Source: Aquisphaera giovannonii
Lineage (GTDB): Bacteria; Planctomycetota; Planctomycetia; Isosphaerales; Isosphaeraceae
Reading direction: 5' to 3'
Assembly (NCBI RefSeq): GCF_008087625.1
Contig: NZ_CP042997.1
Location: 6,262,001-6,326,000, forward strand
Length of the DNA: 64,000 nucleotides
Below are positions 22,147-31,120 of this stretch, piece by piece. The translations under genes were made by a program, and so were the position numbers. Numbering within the stretch: position 1 is the first letter of the stretch; each line of letters opens with the position of its first letter. The notes under the pieces were generated by a model. It was given only the letters and a program-made list of their open reading frames with translations. It made no database searches and had not been told where the DNA came from.

Positions 22147-23910
22147 TCAGCGGGCGGGGCGGCGCCCCCAGTCCGGGGCTTCCTCGGGGAAGATGACGAT
22201 GCGGGCCTCGCGGAGCGGGCCCAGGCCGCGGAGGAAGGTCCGGGCCAGGGACTGGAACATCGTGTCGAGGCAGATCTCCCGGGAGAACCCCATCGCGCCG
22301 GTGCCCAGCAGCGGGAAGGCGATCGTGCCGACCTGGAGGGAGTCGGCGTGGTAGAAGCAGCTCGCCATGATCTCGGCGATGAGGTCGCGGCTCGGCTCGA
22401 CGATGCCGTCCCCGGTGATCCCGACGGTCACCCCGTGGAAGACGTACCGCGCCGGGAGCCGACCGCCGGACGTGACCACCGCACGGCCGGGGCGGACCGG
22501 CCCGTAGCGCGCGAGCTCGTCCACCACCTGCCGGCCGCCGGCCTCGCCGATCGCGAGGGAGACGCCGAAGTTGTGCGTGAGCCGGTGGGTGTCCGAGCTG
22601 ACGACCGCGTCCACGTCCTGGCGCGTGATGTCCCCCCTCAGGATCACGACCCTGCGGCCGCCCGGGAAGGCGTGGGCCTCGCCCTCGGCGGGCAGGTCGG
22701 ACTCCGGGTCCAGGTACGCGTCGCGGCGGGCCCGGTACCGCTCGAGGTGGGCCAGGAGCTCGGGATCCTCGGTCATGTCCCAGGGCGAGAACGGCCCGGG
22801 CGCCGTCGTGAGCTGGCGGCGGAGCTCGGCGAACGAGGGGAAGCGATCGCCGGGCGCCTTGGCCAGGCACCGCTCGAGGACGGCGCCGATGCGCTCCGAG
22901 ATGTCCGGGTTCCGCGAGCGGGGAGAGGCGAGCGGCTCGGACTTGTGCTTGCAGAGGATCGAGAAGGCGGACGCCCCGTCGAACGGGGGCGAGCCGGTCA
23001 GGGCGTGATAGAAGGCGGCCCCGAAGCTGTAGATGTCGGCCCGCGTGTCCACGCCCCGGGGGTCCTCGGCCTGTTCCGGGGCCATGTACTGGGGCGTCCC
23101 CATGACCGTGTCGGCGGTGGTCACGTCGGGGAGGACGCCCTCGCCGCGGGCCAGCCCGAAGTCGGCGACGAGCGCGCGTCGCCGGTCGTCGATGAGGATG
23201 TTCTGCGGCTTCAGGTCGCGGTGGATGATCCCCCGCTCCGCGGCGGCGATCATCCCCTCGCAGACGTCCGCCATCCAGCGGACGGCCTGCTCCTCCGGGA
23301 TCCTCCCCCCGTTGGCCCGCATCACCGCCCGCAGGTCGCTGCCGTCCACGAGCTCCATGACGAGGGCGAACCGGCCGTCCGCGAGGCCCCGGAAGTCGTG
23401 CACGGCGACGACGTGCGGCGAGCGGATGGCCGCGACGAGCGTGGCCTCGCGGCGGAACCGGTCCGTGCTCCGGCCCGGTAGGATGACCTTGATGGCGGCG
23501 GGCCTGCCGAGCGTCCGATGTCGCGCCCGGTAGACGACGCCCATCGCCCCCTCGCCGAGGACGTCTAGCACCTCATACTCCGGCAGCTCCGCGAACGAGA
23601 CCGAGGCCGCCGAGGGCGGTGGCGGCGCGGCCTCGACGGTGTTCAGCCGGTCGATCGTCGCGGAGATCGTTGAGGCGTACCCGGGGAGCCGGGACGCGTA
23701 ATCCTCAACGCGAGGGCAGTCGCCCGCGGCCCTGCGGTGGCGGATCTCGATCTCCAGCAGCGCAAGGAGCAGCTCGTCACGCCCGGGGCCCGGGGGGACC
23801 TGCGAGAGGAAGAGCTCCAGCCGCGGGGGCTCCCCCTCGCGCCAGGTCGTCGCGAACAGGTCCACCAGGGCGTCGATCCGGCTGCGATCGACGGGCGTCG
23901 GCGTCTCCAT
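22147..23910 (-). CDS. Ser/Thr protein kinase fused to a C-terminal macro domain
   Basis: A 587-aa protein without a clear membrane segment. Residues 1-105 are a helical N-terminal region. The kinase domain (about 110-370) has LGEGAMG, Lys in AAIKVI, HRDLKPQN, DFG in VADFGLA and GTPQYMAPEQ, so it looks active. After a linker rich in charged residues, about 415-585 form a macro domain: RVVILRGDITRQDVDAVV, GVSLAIGEAGG, GRAVVTSGGRLPARYVFHGV, and the glycine loop FPLLGTGAMGFSREI. The usual NAAN asparagine motif reads SSDTH, so ADP-ribose hydrolysis may be lost while binding is kept (inference). The ATG at 23910 is preferred over a TTG 30 codons upstream. Kinase-macro fusion joins phosphorylation to ADP-ribose recognition in one chain. 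Confidence 0.85.
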   Translation of the reverse strand: METPTPVDRSRIDALVDLFATTWREGEPPRLELFLSQVPPGPGRDELLLALLEIEIRHRRAAGDCPRVEDYASRLPGYASTISATIDRLNTVEAAPPPPSAASVSFAELPEYEVLDVLGEGAMGVVYRARHRTLGRPAAIKVILPGRSTDRFRREATLVAAIRSPHVVAVHDFRGLADGRFALVMELVDGSDLRAVMRANGGRIPEEQAVRWMADVCEGMIAAAERGIIHRDLKPQNILIDDRRRALVADFGLARGEGVLPDVTTADTVMGTPQYMAPEQAEDPRGVDTRADIYSFGAAFYHALTGSPPFDGASAFSILCKHKSEPLASPRSRNPDISERIGAVLERCLAKAPGDRFPSFAELRRQLTTAPGPFSPWDMTEDPELLAHLERYRARRDAYLDPESDLPAEGEAHAFPGGRRVVILRGDITRQDVDAVVSSDTHRLTHNFGVSLAIGEAGGRQVVDELARYGPVRPGRAVVTSGGRLPARYVFHGVTVGITGDGIVEPSRDLIAEIMASCFYHADSLQVGTIAFPLLGTGAMGFSREICLDTMFQSLARTFLRGLGPLREARIVIFPEEAPDWGRRPAR

Positions 23911-24076
23911 GGCCCCCCCCGCAACGGTTGTCCCCGCGGCCCCGCCCCCGTGCTCCTGCTCCCGTGCGACTATTCGATCACACGGGCGGGGAGACGCCAA
24001 GGGCGTGGGCCGGCGGCGGGCCGGGCGGGCCCGCCTCAGGGGCGGGCCGTCGCGTCGGGGGGCGCCTCGCGAAGGA

Positions 24077-26752
24077 TCAGGCCCCCATCACGCTCGTGAT
24101 CTTCTCGAGCGTCGCCTCCGAGGGCTCCTTCGTGCCCTTGCACTTGGGGTAGCCCTTGCAGCCGAGGAAGTAGCCGCGGCGGCCCCGGCGGACGGTCATG
24201 GCGCCGCCGCAGTCGTCGCAGGTCTCGTCCACCTCGATCGTCTTCAGGTCGGGCCCGGCGGCCGCGGCCGGCGCGGGGGCCATGGCGGCGACCTGCTCCA
24301 TCTTGTCCTCCGGGATCGGCGCCGTGCCGCGGCACTTGGGGTAGCCGGTGCAGCCGAGGAACGGCCCGCGGCGGCCCTGCCGGACCTTCATCGGCTTGCC
24401 GCACTTCTCGCAGTTGATGCCCAGGTCCACCACCTGCACGGGCTTGCCCTCGGCGTCCACGTCCTGGACGTTGCGGCACTTGGGATACCCGGTGCAGCCG
24501 AGGAACGGCCCGCGGCGGCCCTGTCGCAGGGCCATCGGCTTGCCGCACTTCTCGCACTTGTACTCGGTCTCCTGCCGCGACGGGACGGGGTTGCCGTTCT
24601 CGTCGATGTTGAACGACTCCTTGCACTCCGGGTAGCCGGAGCAGGAGAGGAACTTCTCGCCCCGCTTGTTCTCGCGGATGAGCAGCGGCTTGTGGCACTT
24701 CGGGCAGGCGTGACCGCTCTCGACGGCCTCGGCCCGCGGCTGCCCGCCGAGCGGCCGCGTGGCCTTGCACTCGGGGTACTTGGAGCAGCCCAGGAACTGG
24801 CCGGTGCGGCCGAACTTCAGCACCATCGGCGCGCCGCAGACGTGGCAGACCTCGTCGGTCGGGATCGACACCCGCTCCATCTGGGTCTGGGCGGTCTTCA
24901 GCGCGTCCTGGAACGGGTAGTAGAACTCGTCGAGGACCTTGACCATGTCCTCCTTGGCCGTGGCGATGTCGTCGAGCTCGTCCTCCATGTGGGCCGTGAA
25001 CTTCAGGTCCAGGATCTTGGGGAAGTGCTTGACCAGGAGGTCGGTCACCACCATCCCCAGGTCGGTCGCGAAGAACCGCCGCTCCTTCTGCTCCACGTAC
25101 ATCCGGTCCTGGATCGTCTGGATGATCGGGGCGTAGGTGCTCGGGCGGCCGATGTTCTCCTTCTCCAGCGCCTTGATGAGCGTCGCCTCGCTGTACCGCG
25201 GAGGCGGCTGGGTGAAGTGCTGGGTGGGGGCCAGCTCGTGGAGGTCCAGCTCCTGGCCCGCCTTCAGCGGGGGCAGCAGCGCATCCTCCAGCTTGCCGCC
25301 GGGGGGCCAGACCCGCTTGTGGCCGTCGAACTTGAGCACCTTGCCCTGGGTCTTGAACAGGCCGGGGCCGGCCGCGATGGCGACGTCGGTCACCGTGAAG
25401 ACGGCCGGGGCCATCTGGCTGGCGACGAACCGCCAGTAGATGAGCTGATAGAGGCGGAACTGGTCGTGGGAGAGCTTACCCTTGATCTTGTCGGGCGCCA
25501 GCTTCAGGTCGGTCGGCCGGATGGCCTCGTGGGCCTCCTGGGCGTTCTTGCCGGCGGCGTAGCGGATCGGCTTGGCGGGCAGGTACTTGTCGCCGAAGTC
25601 GTCGTGGATCAGGCCGCGGACCGCCTCCATGGCCTCCTGGGAGACGCTCAGGCTGTCGGTACGCATGTAGGTGATCAGGCCGACCGGGCCGGAGCCGTCG
25701 ACGTCGATGCCCTCGTACAGCTCCTGGGCGATCTTCATCGTCTTCTTGCCGGAGTAGCGGAGGCGGATGGCCGCCTGCTGCTGGAGGGTGCTGGTCTTGA
25801 ACGGCGGGTCGGCGCGGTCCTGCTTGTCGGCCTCGTCCACCCTGGACACGAGGAACCGCTCGGAGGCGAGGACGTCGCGGACCTTGTGGGCGTCGGCCTC
25901 GTTGTTGGCCGCGAACTTGGCCCCCTCGTACTCGACGAGCCCGGCCTCGAAGCGGTCGGCCTCGGCCGTCGCCCCGGCGGGGCTGACCGTGGCGGTGATC
26001 TTCCAGTACTCCTCGCTGACGAAGGCCCGGATCTCCTTCTCGCGGTCGGCGATCAGGCGGACGGCCACGGACTGGACGCGGCCGGCGCTCAGGTTGCGGG
26101 CCACCTTGCTCCAGAGCAGCGGGCTGAGCTGGTAGCCGACGAACCGGTCCAGGAACCGGCGGGCCTGCTGGGCGTTCACCATGTCGACGTTGATCGGCCC
26201 GACGTGGGTGAAGGCGTCGCGGACGGCGCGCTCGGTGATCTCGTGGAAGGTCACGCGGCGGACCCGGTCGTCGGGGAGCTCGAGCGCCTGCTGGAGGTGC
26301 CAGGCGATGGCCTCGCCCTCGCGGTCGGGGTCGGTCGCGAGGTAGACCACGCCGGCCCGGGCCGCCTCGCGCTTCAGGTCGGTGACGGTCTCCTTCTTGG
26401 CGGGCACCACCTCGTAGGACGGCGCGTAGCCGTCGGCCACGTCCAGGCCGAGCTTCCGCTTGGGGAGGTCGCGGACGTGCCCCATGCTCGCCTTGACGAT
26501 ATACTTCGATCCGAGGAACTTGTTGATCGACTTGGCCTTCTTGGGGCTCTCCACGATCACCAGCGCCCGGCCGCCGCCCGACGCCGGCGCGGCGTCCTCG
26601 GGGGCGGCCGCCTTGCCGCGGGCCGCCTTCGCCTTCGTCGCCTTCGGGGCCGCGGCCTTCGTCGCCGCCGCCTTGCTCGCACGCTTCGGGGAGGCGGACT
26701 TGGGGGTGCCGCCGTCGTCGCCCGGCGAGGCTCCTGGGGACTTTCTAGCCAC
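24077..26752 (-). CDS. topA: DNA topoisomerase I (type IA)
   Basis: An 891-aa enzyme that relaxes negatively supercoiled DNA. A Lys/Ala-rich tail (about residues 1-55, KAAATKAAAPKATKAKAARG) precedes the TOPRIM domain (ALVIVESPKKAKSINKFLG, DPDREGEAIAWHL). The active-site tyrosine is in LITYMRTDSLSVS. Five CxxC...CxxYPxC zinc ribbons follow (starting CHVCGAP, CPKCHKP, CEKCGKP, CEKCGKP, CDDCGGA), more than the usual three. The GTG at 26752 is chosen: it has AGGAAG five bp upstream, and the only upstream ATG (26920) overlaps the -10 of a good promoter. It diverges from the PpiD-like gene. Confidence 0.92.
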   Translation of the reverse strand: MARKSPGASPGDDGGTPKSASPKRASKAAATKAAAPKATKAKAARGKAAAPEDAAPASGGGRALVIVESPKKAKSINKFLGSKYIVKASMGHVRDLPKRKLGLDVADGYAPSYEVVPAKKETVTDLKREAARAGVVYLATDPDREGEAIAWHLQQALELPDDRVRRVTFHEITERAVRDAFTHVGPINVDMVNAQQARRFLDRFVGYQLSPLLWSKVARNLSAGRVQSVAVRLIADREKEIRAFVSEEYWKITATVSPAGATAEADRFEAGLVEYEGAKFAANNEADAHKVRDVLASERFLVSRVDEADKQDRADPPFKTSTLQQQAAIRLRYSGKKTMKIAQELYEGIDVDGSGPVGLITYMRTDSLSVSQEAMEAVRGLIHDDFGDKYLPAKPIRYAAGKNAQEAHEAIRPTDLKLAPDKIKGKLSHDQFRLYQLIYWRFVASQMAPAVFTVTDVAIAAGPGLFKTQGKVLKFDGHKRVWPPGGKLEDALLPPLKAGQELDLHELAPTQHFTQPPPRYSEATLIKALEKENIGRPSTYAPIIQTIQDRMYVEQKERRFFATDLGMVVTDLLVKHFPKILDLKFTAHMEDELDDIATAKEDMVKVLDEFYYPFQDALKTAQTQMERVSIPTDEVCHVCGAPMVLKFGRTGQFLGCSKYPECKATRPLGGQPRAEAVESGHACPKCHKPLLIRENKRGEKFLSCSGYPECKESFNIDENGNPVPSRQETEYKCEKCGKPMALRQGRRGPFLGCTGYPKCRNVQDVDAEGKPVQVVDLGINCEKCGKPMKVRQGRRGPFLGCTGYPKCRGTAPIPEDKMEQVAAMAPAPAAAAGPDLKTIEVDETCDDCGGAMTVRRGRRGYFLGCKGYPKCKGTKEPSEATLEKITSVMGA

Positions 26753-26916
26753 GTTGTCTTCCTGCCTATCCTCTTCGCTCTCCCACGCTTGGGTCGATCC
26801 GTCGGGACCTTCTCGAACGCGGCGCAGCGGGTTGTTTGAGGTTGCCCTGGGGGAGATTCCTGATACGATGAAGGTTGGTCGGTCGTCGCCTGCACCCCGA
26901 ATCCAACCCCTTAGCG

Positions 26917-26945
26917 ACATAAGCCAGGGTATCGGGGCCTGTCAA
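26917..26945 (-). promoter_or_regulatory. Candidate sigma-70 promoter of topA
   Basis: On the minus strand TTGACA (26945-26940), 17-bp spacer, TTATGT (26922-26917). The -35 is a perfect consensus match. The predicted start near 26910 leaves an mRNA leader of about 158 nt to the GTG start, and lies downstream of the far ATG, which argues against that ATG as the start. Confidence 0.5.
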
Positions 26946-27002
26946 GAGGGGGGCGGTGAGGAACGAGCCCCCCGAAGCCCGTCGTCAGCACTGAGGGACC
27001 CC

Positions 27003-28901
27003 ATGCCGTTCGCCGTATTCCGCCGCCACCAGAAGGTGCTGCTCGTGACCTTTGGCATCCTGGCCATGGGGGCGTTCGTCCTCTCCGACAGCGTGCCGCG
27101 GCTGCTCAGCTCCAACGCCGCCACGCGCGACCAGAAGATCGTCGAGCTCCACGGCAAGTCGGTGTACCAGAGCCAGCTCAACGAGCTGGCCCGGCAGCGG
27201 AACCGGGCCAACCTGTTCGTCTCCGGCATGATCCCCTACCGGGGCGGCATGGAGTTCTTCGGCACGCTGAAGCAGCGAGACCTGGTGGACGCGCTGATCC
27301 TCCAGGAGGAGGCCGAGCGGCTGGGCATCCCGGCCACGCCGGAGATGGCCCGCGAGTGGCTCAGCCAGTTCGCCCTGCGGAGCCGCACCCGGATGACCAA
27401 CGAGCTGTTCAACGCCCTCTACGCCCGGTTCAGCAACGACGTGAGCGAGGAGCACCTCCTCTCCGACATCGCCAACCAGGTCCGGATCCTGAAGGTCCGC
27501 GACCTCCTCGGCTCGCCGGTCGTCACGCCCTACGACGTCTTCCGCACCTACCGGGAGCAGAACGAGCGGGTCGCCGCCAAGCTCGTGGAGGTGCCCGTGG
27601 ACTCCTTCCTGGGCAAGGTGGGCGAGCCCTCCGACGCCGACGTCCGCTCGCTGTACGACAAGTACAAGGACGTGCTGCCCGACCCGGCCAGCGAGACGCC
27701 CGGCTTCAAGGTCCCCCGCGAGGTCCAGGTCGAGATCCTCAGCATCGACGGCGACGCCCTGGCGCGGGAGCTCCGCTCCAAGGTCGGCGAGTCGGACCTC
27801 CGGACCTACTACGAGAACCACAAGGCGGAGTTCCCCGTCCCCTCGGAGTTCCCGACCAACCTCTTCGCCGGGCGGCCCGAGCTGACGCCGCCGATCCTCC
27901 AGCCGTTCTCCTCGGTGCGCGAGATCCTGGCCCCCACCCTGGCCGGCGACCGCGCCGCCCAGGAGATCCAGGACAAGTTCGACCGCCTCAAGGAGGACGT
28001 CATGATCCCGTTCGTCGACAAGTACCTGGCGGCGATCGACGAGCAGGGGGAGGCCAGGAAGCAGGGGGGGACGCCCGCCTCCAAATCGCTGCCCACGCCC
28101 GAGGACCTGAAGGACGTGGCCGCCCGCGAGGGCATGACCTACGAGAAGACCGGGATGCTCACGAAGGAGGCCGCCGGCCAGCTCGGGCAGGTCTCCACCT
28201 CCGAGGTCGGCCAGAAGTACCAGGGCGGCGGCCACTCCTTCGTCGACGAGCTCTTCGACCCCAAGGCCGGCCTGTACGAGCCGATCGAGCTGGTGGACTA
28301 CGCCAACCGCCATTACCTCGTCCGCAAGGTCAAGGACGAGGCCCCGCACGTCCCGGCGCTCGACCAGGTCCGCGGCGAGGTCGTCCGGGCGTGGAAGATC
28401 GCCAAGGCCCGCCCCCTGGCGGAGAAGGCGGCCGAGGAGATCGCCAGGAAGCTGGGCGCGGCGGGCGGGGCCATCAAGGACTCGAAGGTGGAGGACTACC
28501 GGGTCGTGACGGTGCCGCCGATCACCCGGTCCACGTCCGGCCTCATGCCCAACTCGTACTTCGATCCCAGGCCCGTGGAGTCCGACATCCCGGGCGTCCC
28601 GCTCGTCGGCCCGGCGTTCCGGAACGCCTATTTCAGCCTGCGCCCCGGCCAGGTGTCCGTCGCCCCCAACGAGCCGAAGACCGTCTACTACGCGATGGGC
28701 CTGGACCGCCAGGAGCCGGCCAAGTTCGCCTCCCTCTACGCCCCCAACAGCGACCTCTTCCGCTACCGGCAGACCGCCTACATGGAAGCCGCCCGCAGCC
28801 AGGATGAGCGCTGGATGAACAGCCTCCGCGAGAAGGCCGGCCTGAAGCCCGATTGGGTCCCGCCCGACGAGCAGAAGAAGGACGACTCGGCCCGCGGCTG
28901 A
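27003..28901 (+). CDS. Membrane-anchored PpiD/SurA-like periplasmic folding factor
   Basis: A 632-aa protein with one N-terminal membrane anchor (VLLVTFGILAMGAFVLSD, about 12-29) and a large exported part. The segment KIVELHGKSVYQSQLNELARQ through LIDALILQEEAERLGI corresponds to a SurA_N/PpiD N-terminal domain (here LVDALILQEEAERLGIPAT). Later segments (VSEEHLLSDIANQVRI, DVFRTYREQNERVAAKLVEV, LRTYYENHKAEFPVP) repeat the layout of PpiD. No obvious parvulin catalytic core was recognised; the region around 370-470 (TYEKTGMLTKEA, PHVPALDQVRGEVVRAWKIAKARPLAEKAAEEIA) is typical of the end of PpiC-containing chaperones. Likely a chaperone for exported proteins. It starts at the ATG 27003, divergent from topA. 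Confidence 0.75.
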   Translation: MPFAVFRRHQKVLLVTFGILAMGAFVLSDSVPRLLSSNAATRDQKIVELHGKSVYQSQLNELARQRNRANLFVSGMIPYRGGMEFFGTLKQRDLVDALILQEEAERLGIPATPEMAREWLSQFALRSRTRMTNELFNALYARFSNDVSEEHLLSDIANQVRILKVRDLLGSPVVTPYDVFRTYREQNERVAAKLVEVPVDSFLGKVGEPSDADVRSLYDKYKDVLPDPASETPGFKVPREVQVEILSIDGDALARELRSKVGESDLRTYYENHKAEFPVPSEFPTNLFAGRPELTPPILQPFSSVREILAPTLAGDRAAQEIQDKFDRLKEDVMIPFVDKYLAAIDEQGEARKQGGTPASKSLPTPEDLKDVAAREGMTYEKTGMLTKEAAGQLGQVSTSEVGQKYQGGGHSFVDELFDPKAGLYEPIELVDYANRHYLVRKVKDEAPHVPALDQVRGEVVRAWKIAKARPLAEKAAEEIARKLGAAGGAIKDSKVEDYRVVTVPPITRSTSGLMPNSYFDPRPVESDIPGVPLVGPAFRNAYFSLRPGQVSVAPNEPKTVYYAMGLDRQEPAKFASLYAPNSDLFRYRQTAYMEAARSQDERWMNSLREKAGLKPDWVPPDEQKKDDSARG

Positions 28902-29006
28902 CGTCCGCGGCCAACGCCCGAAACTCAGGCGGGCTCGCGCGGCGCCGGATGGCCCCGCGCGAGCCCGCTCGCTTTGACTCCGCGCGGGGGAATTGCTGGG
29001 GAGGGC

Positions 29007-29034
29007 TTGACTTCTCGTCCGAATGGAGTAGCAT
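29007..29034 (+). promoter_or_regulatory. Candidate promoter of the 72-aa gene
   Basis: TTGACT (29007-29012), 16-bp spacer, TAGCAT (29029-29034), about 51 bp before the ATG at 29085. It lies after the stop of the PpiD-like gene, so the small gene may be transcribed on its own. Confidence 0.35.
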
Positions 29035-29084
29035 CGGCGATTCAGGGATGAGGTCCTTCCTGTTCTCAAGGACGAGGAATTGAG

Positions 29085-29303
29085 ATGGACAGCCACTCGT
29101 ATTTCGAGCGTCTCATCGCGTCCGTCGAGCGCATCGCCCGTCACGCCTACTACCCGGGCATCGAGCAGACGATCAACCTCGTCCTCCAGGACGTGGAGGA
29201 TCTCGGCATCGCCGGCCAGATCTCGGCCGAGCAGTGCGAAGCCCTCCGCTTCATCCTCCTCGGCATGACCATGAACGTGCCGAGCGCCGCCAACGCGGCC
29301 TGA
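29085..29303 (+). CDS. Small conserved-looking protein of unknown function (72 aa)
   Basis: A 72-aa, mostly helical protein (MDSHSYFERLIASVERIARH, QTINLVLQDVEDLGIAGQIS, EQCEALRFILLGMTMNVPSA) without signal or membrane segment. A GGACGAGG ribosome site and its own candidate promoter support it. Codon third positions are mostly G/C as in neighbouring genes. I do not recognise the family. It lies 183 bp after the PpiD-like gene. Confidence 0.6.
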   Translation: MDSHSYFERLIASVERIARHAYYPGIEQTINLVLQDVEDLGIAGQISAEQCEALRFILLGMTMNVPSAANAA

Positions 29304-29490
29304 TGGCCCGCCCGGGCCCTCGAATCGCCGCGGCCCCGCGGCGCCCTCGATCGCGATCCGCACGCGGGATCGGCGACCGCCGAGCACTCTCCCTCCCCTA
29401 CCTTCCCCTGCCATCGCGCCAGTCGATCCGGTCGGCACGCCCGGCCTGCGCCTCAAGGTCGCGGCCGCATCGATGTCGGCGGGATCGTGC

Positions 29491-29496
29491 TATAGT
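29491..29496 (+). promoter_or_regulatory. Extended -10 element before the DUF4912 gene
   Basis: TGCTATAGT (TATAGT at 29491-29496) fits an extended -10 and lies 66 bp before the ATG at 29562. No good -35 is seen. Confidence 0.3.
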
Positions 29497-29561
29497 CGTG
29501 ACGATGGGTCGGGCGGGGTCGACGGCCGCACCGGGATGAGGGGCGATCGGGAGGCGGCTTC

Positions 29562-31061
29562 ATGAGAGTAGCCCTGGTCGGATGGGACATGGACGCCCAG
29601 GTCGCCGGGGAGCTGGCGAGGCTGGGCGCCGAGGTCGTCGGGTTCACGCGATGGTTCCCGGACATGCCGGTCCACGAGGTCCGGGACGGCTGGACCCTGG
29701 TCCGTTGCCCGCACCGGATCGGCGGGATGGATCGGGATGAGGCGGGGGCCTTCGCCATCGCGGTGGTCCGGGAGGCGAGCACATCGGGGACGGGATTCGC
29801 CTCCGACGTGGTGCACGCGCTGGATCGTCGATCGAGGGCCGCGGCGGCGGAGCTGGCCAGCCGGATCCCCGGGGCCGCCCTCCTGGCGTCCCTGGGCATC
29901 GCCGAGGAGGGCCTCGAGGACGAGTCCGGATTCGGCCGCCGCATGCAGCCGCGAGGCTGGATCTGCGACCATCCCTGGGTGGCGGACCGCCTCCGCGACC
30001 GCGTGCCCCCGGGCGTGGCGGTCCGGCTGGCCCTCCGCGGCGAGGTCGACGGGGAAGCCGAGGCCGGGCGACCTGCGACGGAGGAGGGGGCCGCGGGCGG
30101 TGCCGGGCCCAGGATCTTCGTCTCGATTTCGAGGCGGCCGGGGGTGTCTCCTCGCCTCGCGGCCCTGGCGTTCGACGAGCTGCGGCGGTCGATGCCCGGG
30201 CTGTCCGTCGCCGTCTTCGGCGTCGGCCCGCGGGCGGAGCTCGTGCGGCGAGCCCTCGACCGGATCGGCGTGCTCGCGGGGGAGTCGTCCGGATCCGCGA
30301 CCGGGTCCGCGGCGGCGTGGGGCCGCGCCCTCCACGCGGCGGACGTGGTCGGCGTCGATGCGCGGAGGCCGTCGGAGGACGGGGCGGCGCGGCTCGCCTG
30401 GCTGGCGGGCCGTCCGGTGGTCCGGCTCTCCGGGCTGGACCGGCAGGCGTTGGTGCGGGCCCTCCACCGGGCGATCCGGGAGCCCGGGCGATTCGCCGAG
30501 GACGTGGAGGCCGGCCGGGCCCTCGCCCTCCGCGACCTGGAGCCCTCGGCCGTGGCGGCCCGGTGGCTGGGGGCCTATCTCGACGCCGTCGCCGGCGGCC
30601 CCGCCGCGCCGCGGGTACCGGGGCGGGCCGTCGGGCGAGGGCCGCGCCTCGCGTTCCCCGAGCTGCGGTCTCGCCTTGCCCTGACGCCGATCTCGCCGCG
30701 CGAGGTCCTCGCGTCGTGGTCGCTCCGCAGGGAGGACTGGGAGGTGGCCCTGGAGTGGGCGGGGCCGGAGGCCGTCCGATCGCGCCCGGCCCTCCGCCTC
30801 TTCGACGTGACCGACCTGTCGTTCGACGGGCGCAACGCCCACTCCTCGTGGGACGTCGAGCTCGGCTATGGCGAGGGCCATCGCGCCATCCCGGTCCCCA
30901 GGGACGGGCGTTCGCTGGCGGCCTGCCTGGGGCTGAAGACCCGGTCCGGCCATTTCCATCCGCTCGTCCATTCCAGGCTCTGCCACCTGCCGAGGGAGGG
31001 GCTCGCGCCCGCCCTGCCGACCCGCCGGATGAAGGTGGTGCCCCGGCGAGACCCGCCCTGA
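29562..31061 (+). CDS. GT-B-like protein with C-terminal DUF4912 domain
   Basis: A 499-aa cytoplasmic protein. The N terminus (MRVALVGWDMDAQVAGELARLGAEVVGFTRWF) and the middle (PRIFVSISRRPGVSPRLAAL, GLSVAVFGVGPRAELVRRAL, RRPSEDGAARLAWLAGRPVVRL, then an ALHRAIREPGRFAEDVEAGR helix) follow a glycosyltransferase group 4/GT-B layout, but the donor-binding E-x7-E motif is not evident. Residues about 385-475 are a DUF4912 domain (ALRLFDVTDLSF, SSWDVELGYGEGHRAIPVP, GRSLAACLGLKTRSGHFHPLVHS). DUF4912 proteins usually neighbour GH57/DUF1957 glucan-branching genes, and here the next gene (59 bp later) is a GH57 relative. A role in glucan metabolism is inferred; the transferase part may be inactive. Confidence 0.7.
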   Translation: MRVALVGWDMDAQVAGELARLGAEVVGFTRWFPDMPVHEVRDGWTLVRCPHRIGGMDRDEAGAFAIAVVREASTSGTGFASDVVHALDRRSRAAAAELASRIPGAALLASLGIAEEGLEDESGFGRRMQPRGWICDHPWVADRLRDRVPPGVAVRLALRGEVDGEAEAGRPATEEGAAGGAGPRIFVSISRRPGVSPRLAALAFDELRRSMPGLSVAVFGVGPRAELVRRALDRIGVLAGESSGSATGSAAAWGRALHAADVVGVDARRPSEDGAARLAWLAGRPVVRLSGLDRQALVRALHRAIREPGRFAEDVEAGRALALRDLEPSAVAARWLGAYLDAVAGGPAAPRVPGRAVGRGPRLAFPELRSRLALTPISPREVLASWSLRREDWEVALEWAGPEAVRSRPALRLFDVTDLSFDGRNAHSSWDVELGYGEGHRAIPVPRDGRSLAACLGLKTRSGHFHPLVHSRLCHLPREGLAPALPTRRMKVVPRRDPP

Positions 31062-31120
31062 CCGTCGCGGCCGCGACGGCCGTCCCGCACCCCGCACAAC
31101 CTCGAACCCCGGCCCGCTCC

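Noticed and set aside
22147-24000. Two separate genes instead of a kinase-macro fusion
   Set aside because: There is no stop, frameshift, ribosome site or start-codon context between the domains; the linker is continuous.
26753-26920. Additional 56 N-terminal codons of topA
   Set aside because: They overlap a good promoter and lack family conservation; the GTG at 26752 has a ribosome site.
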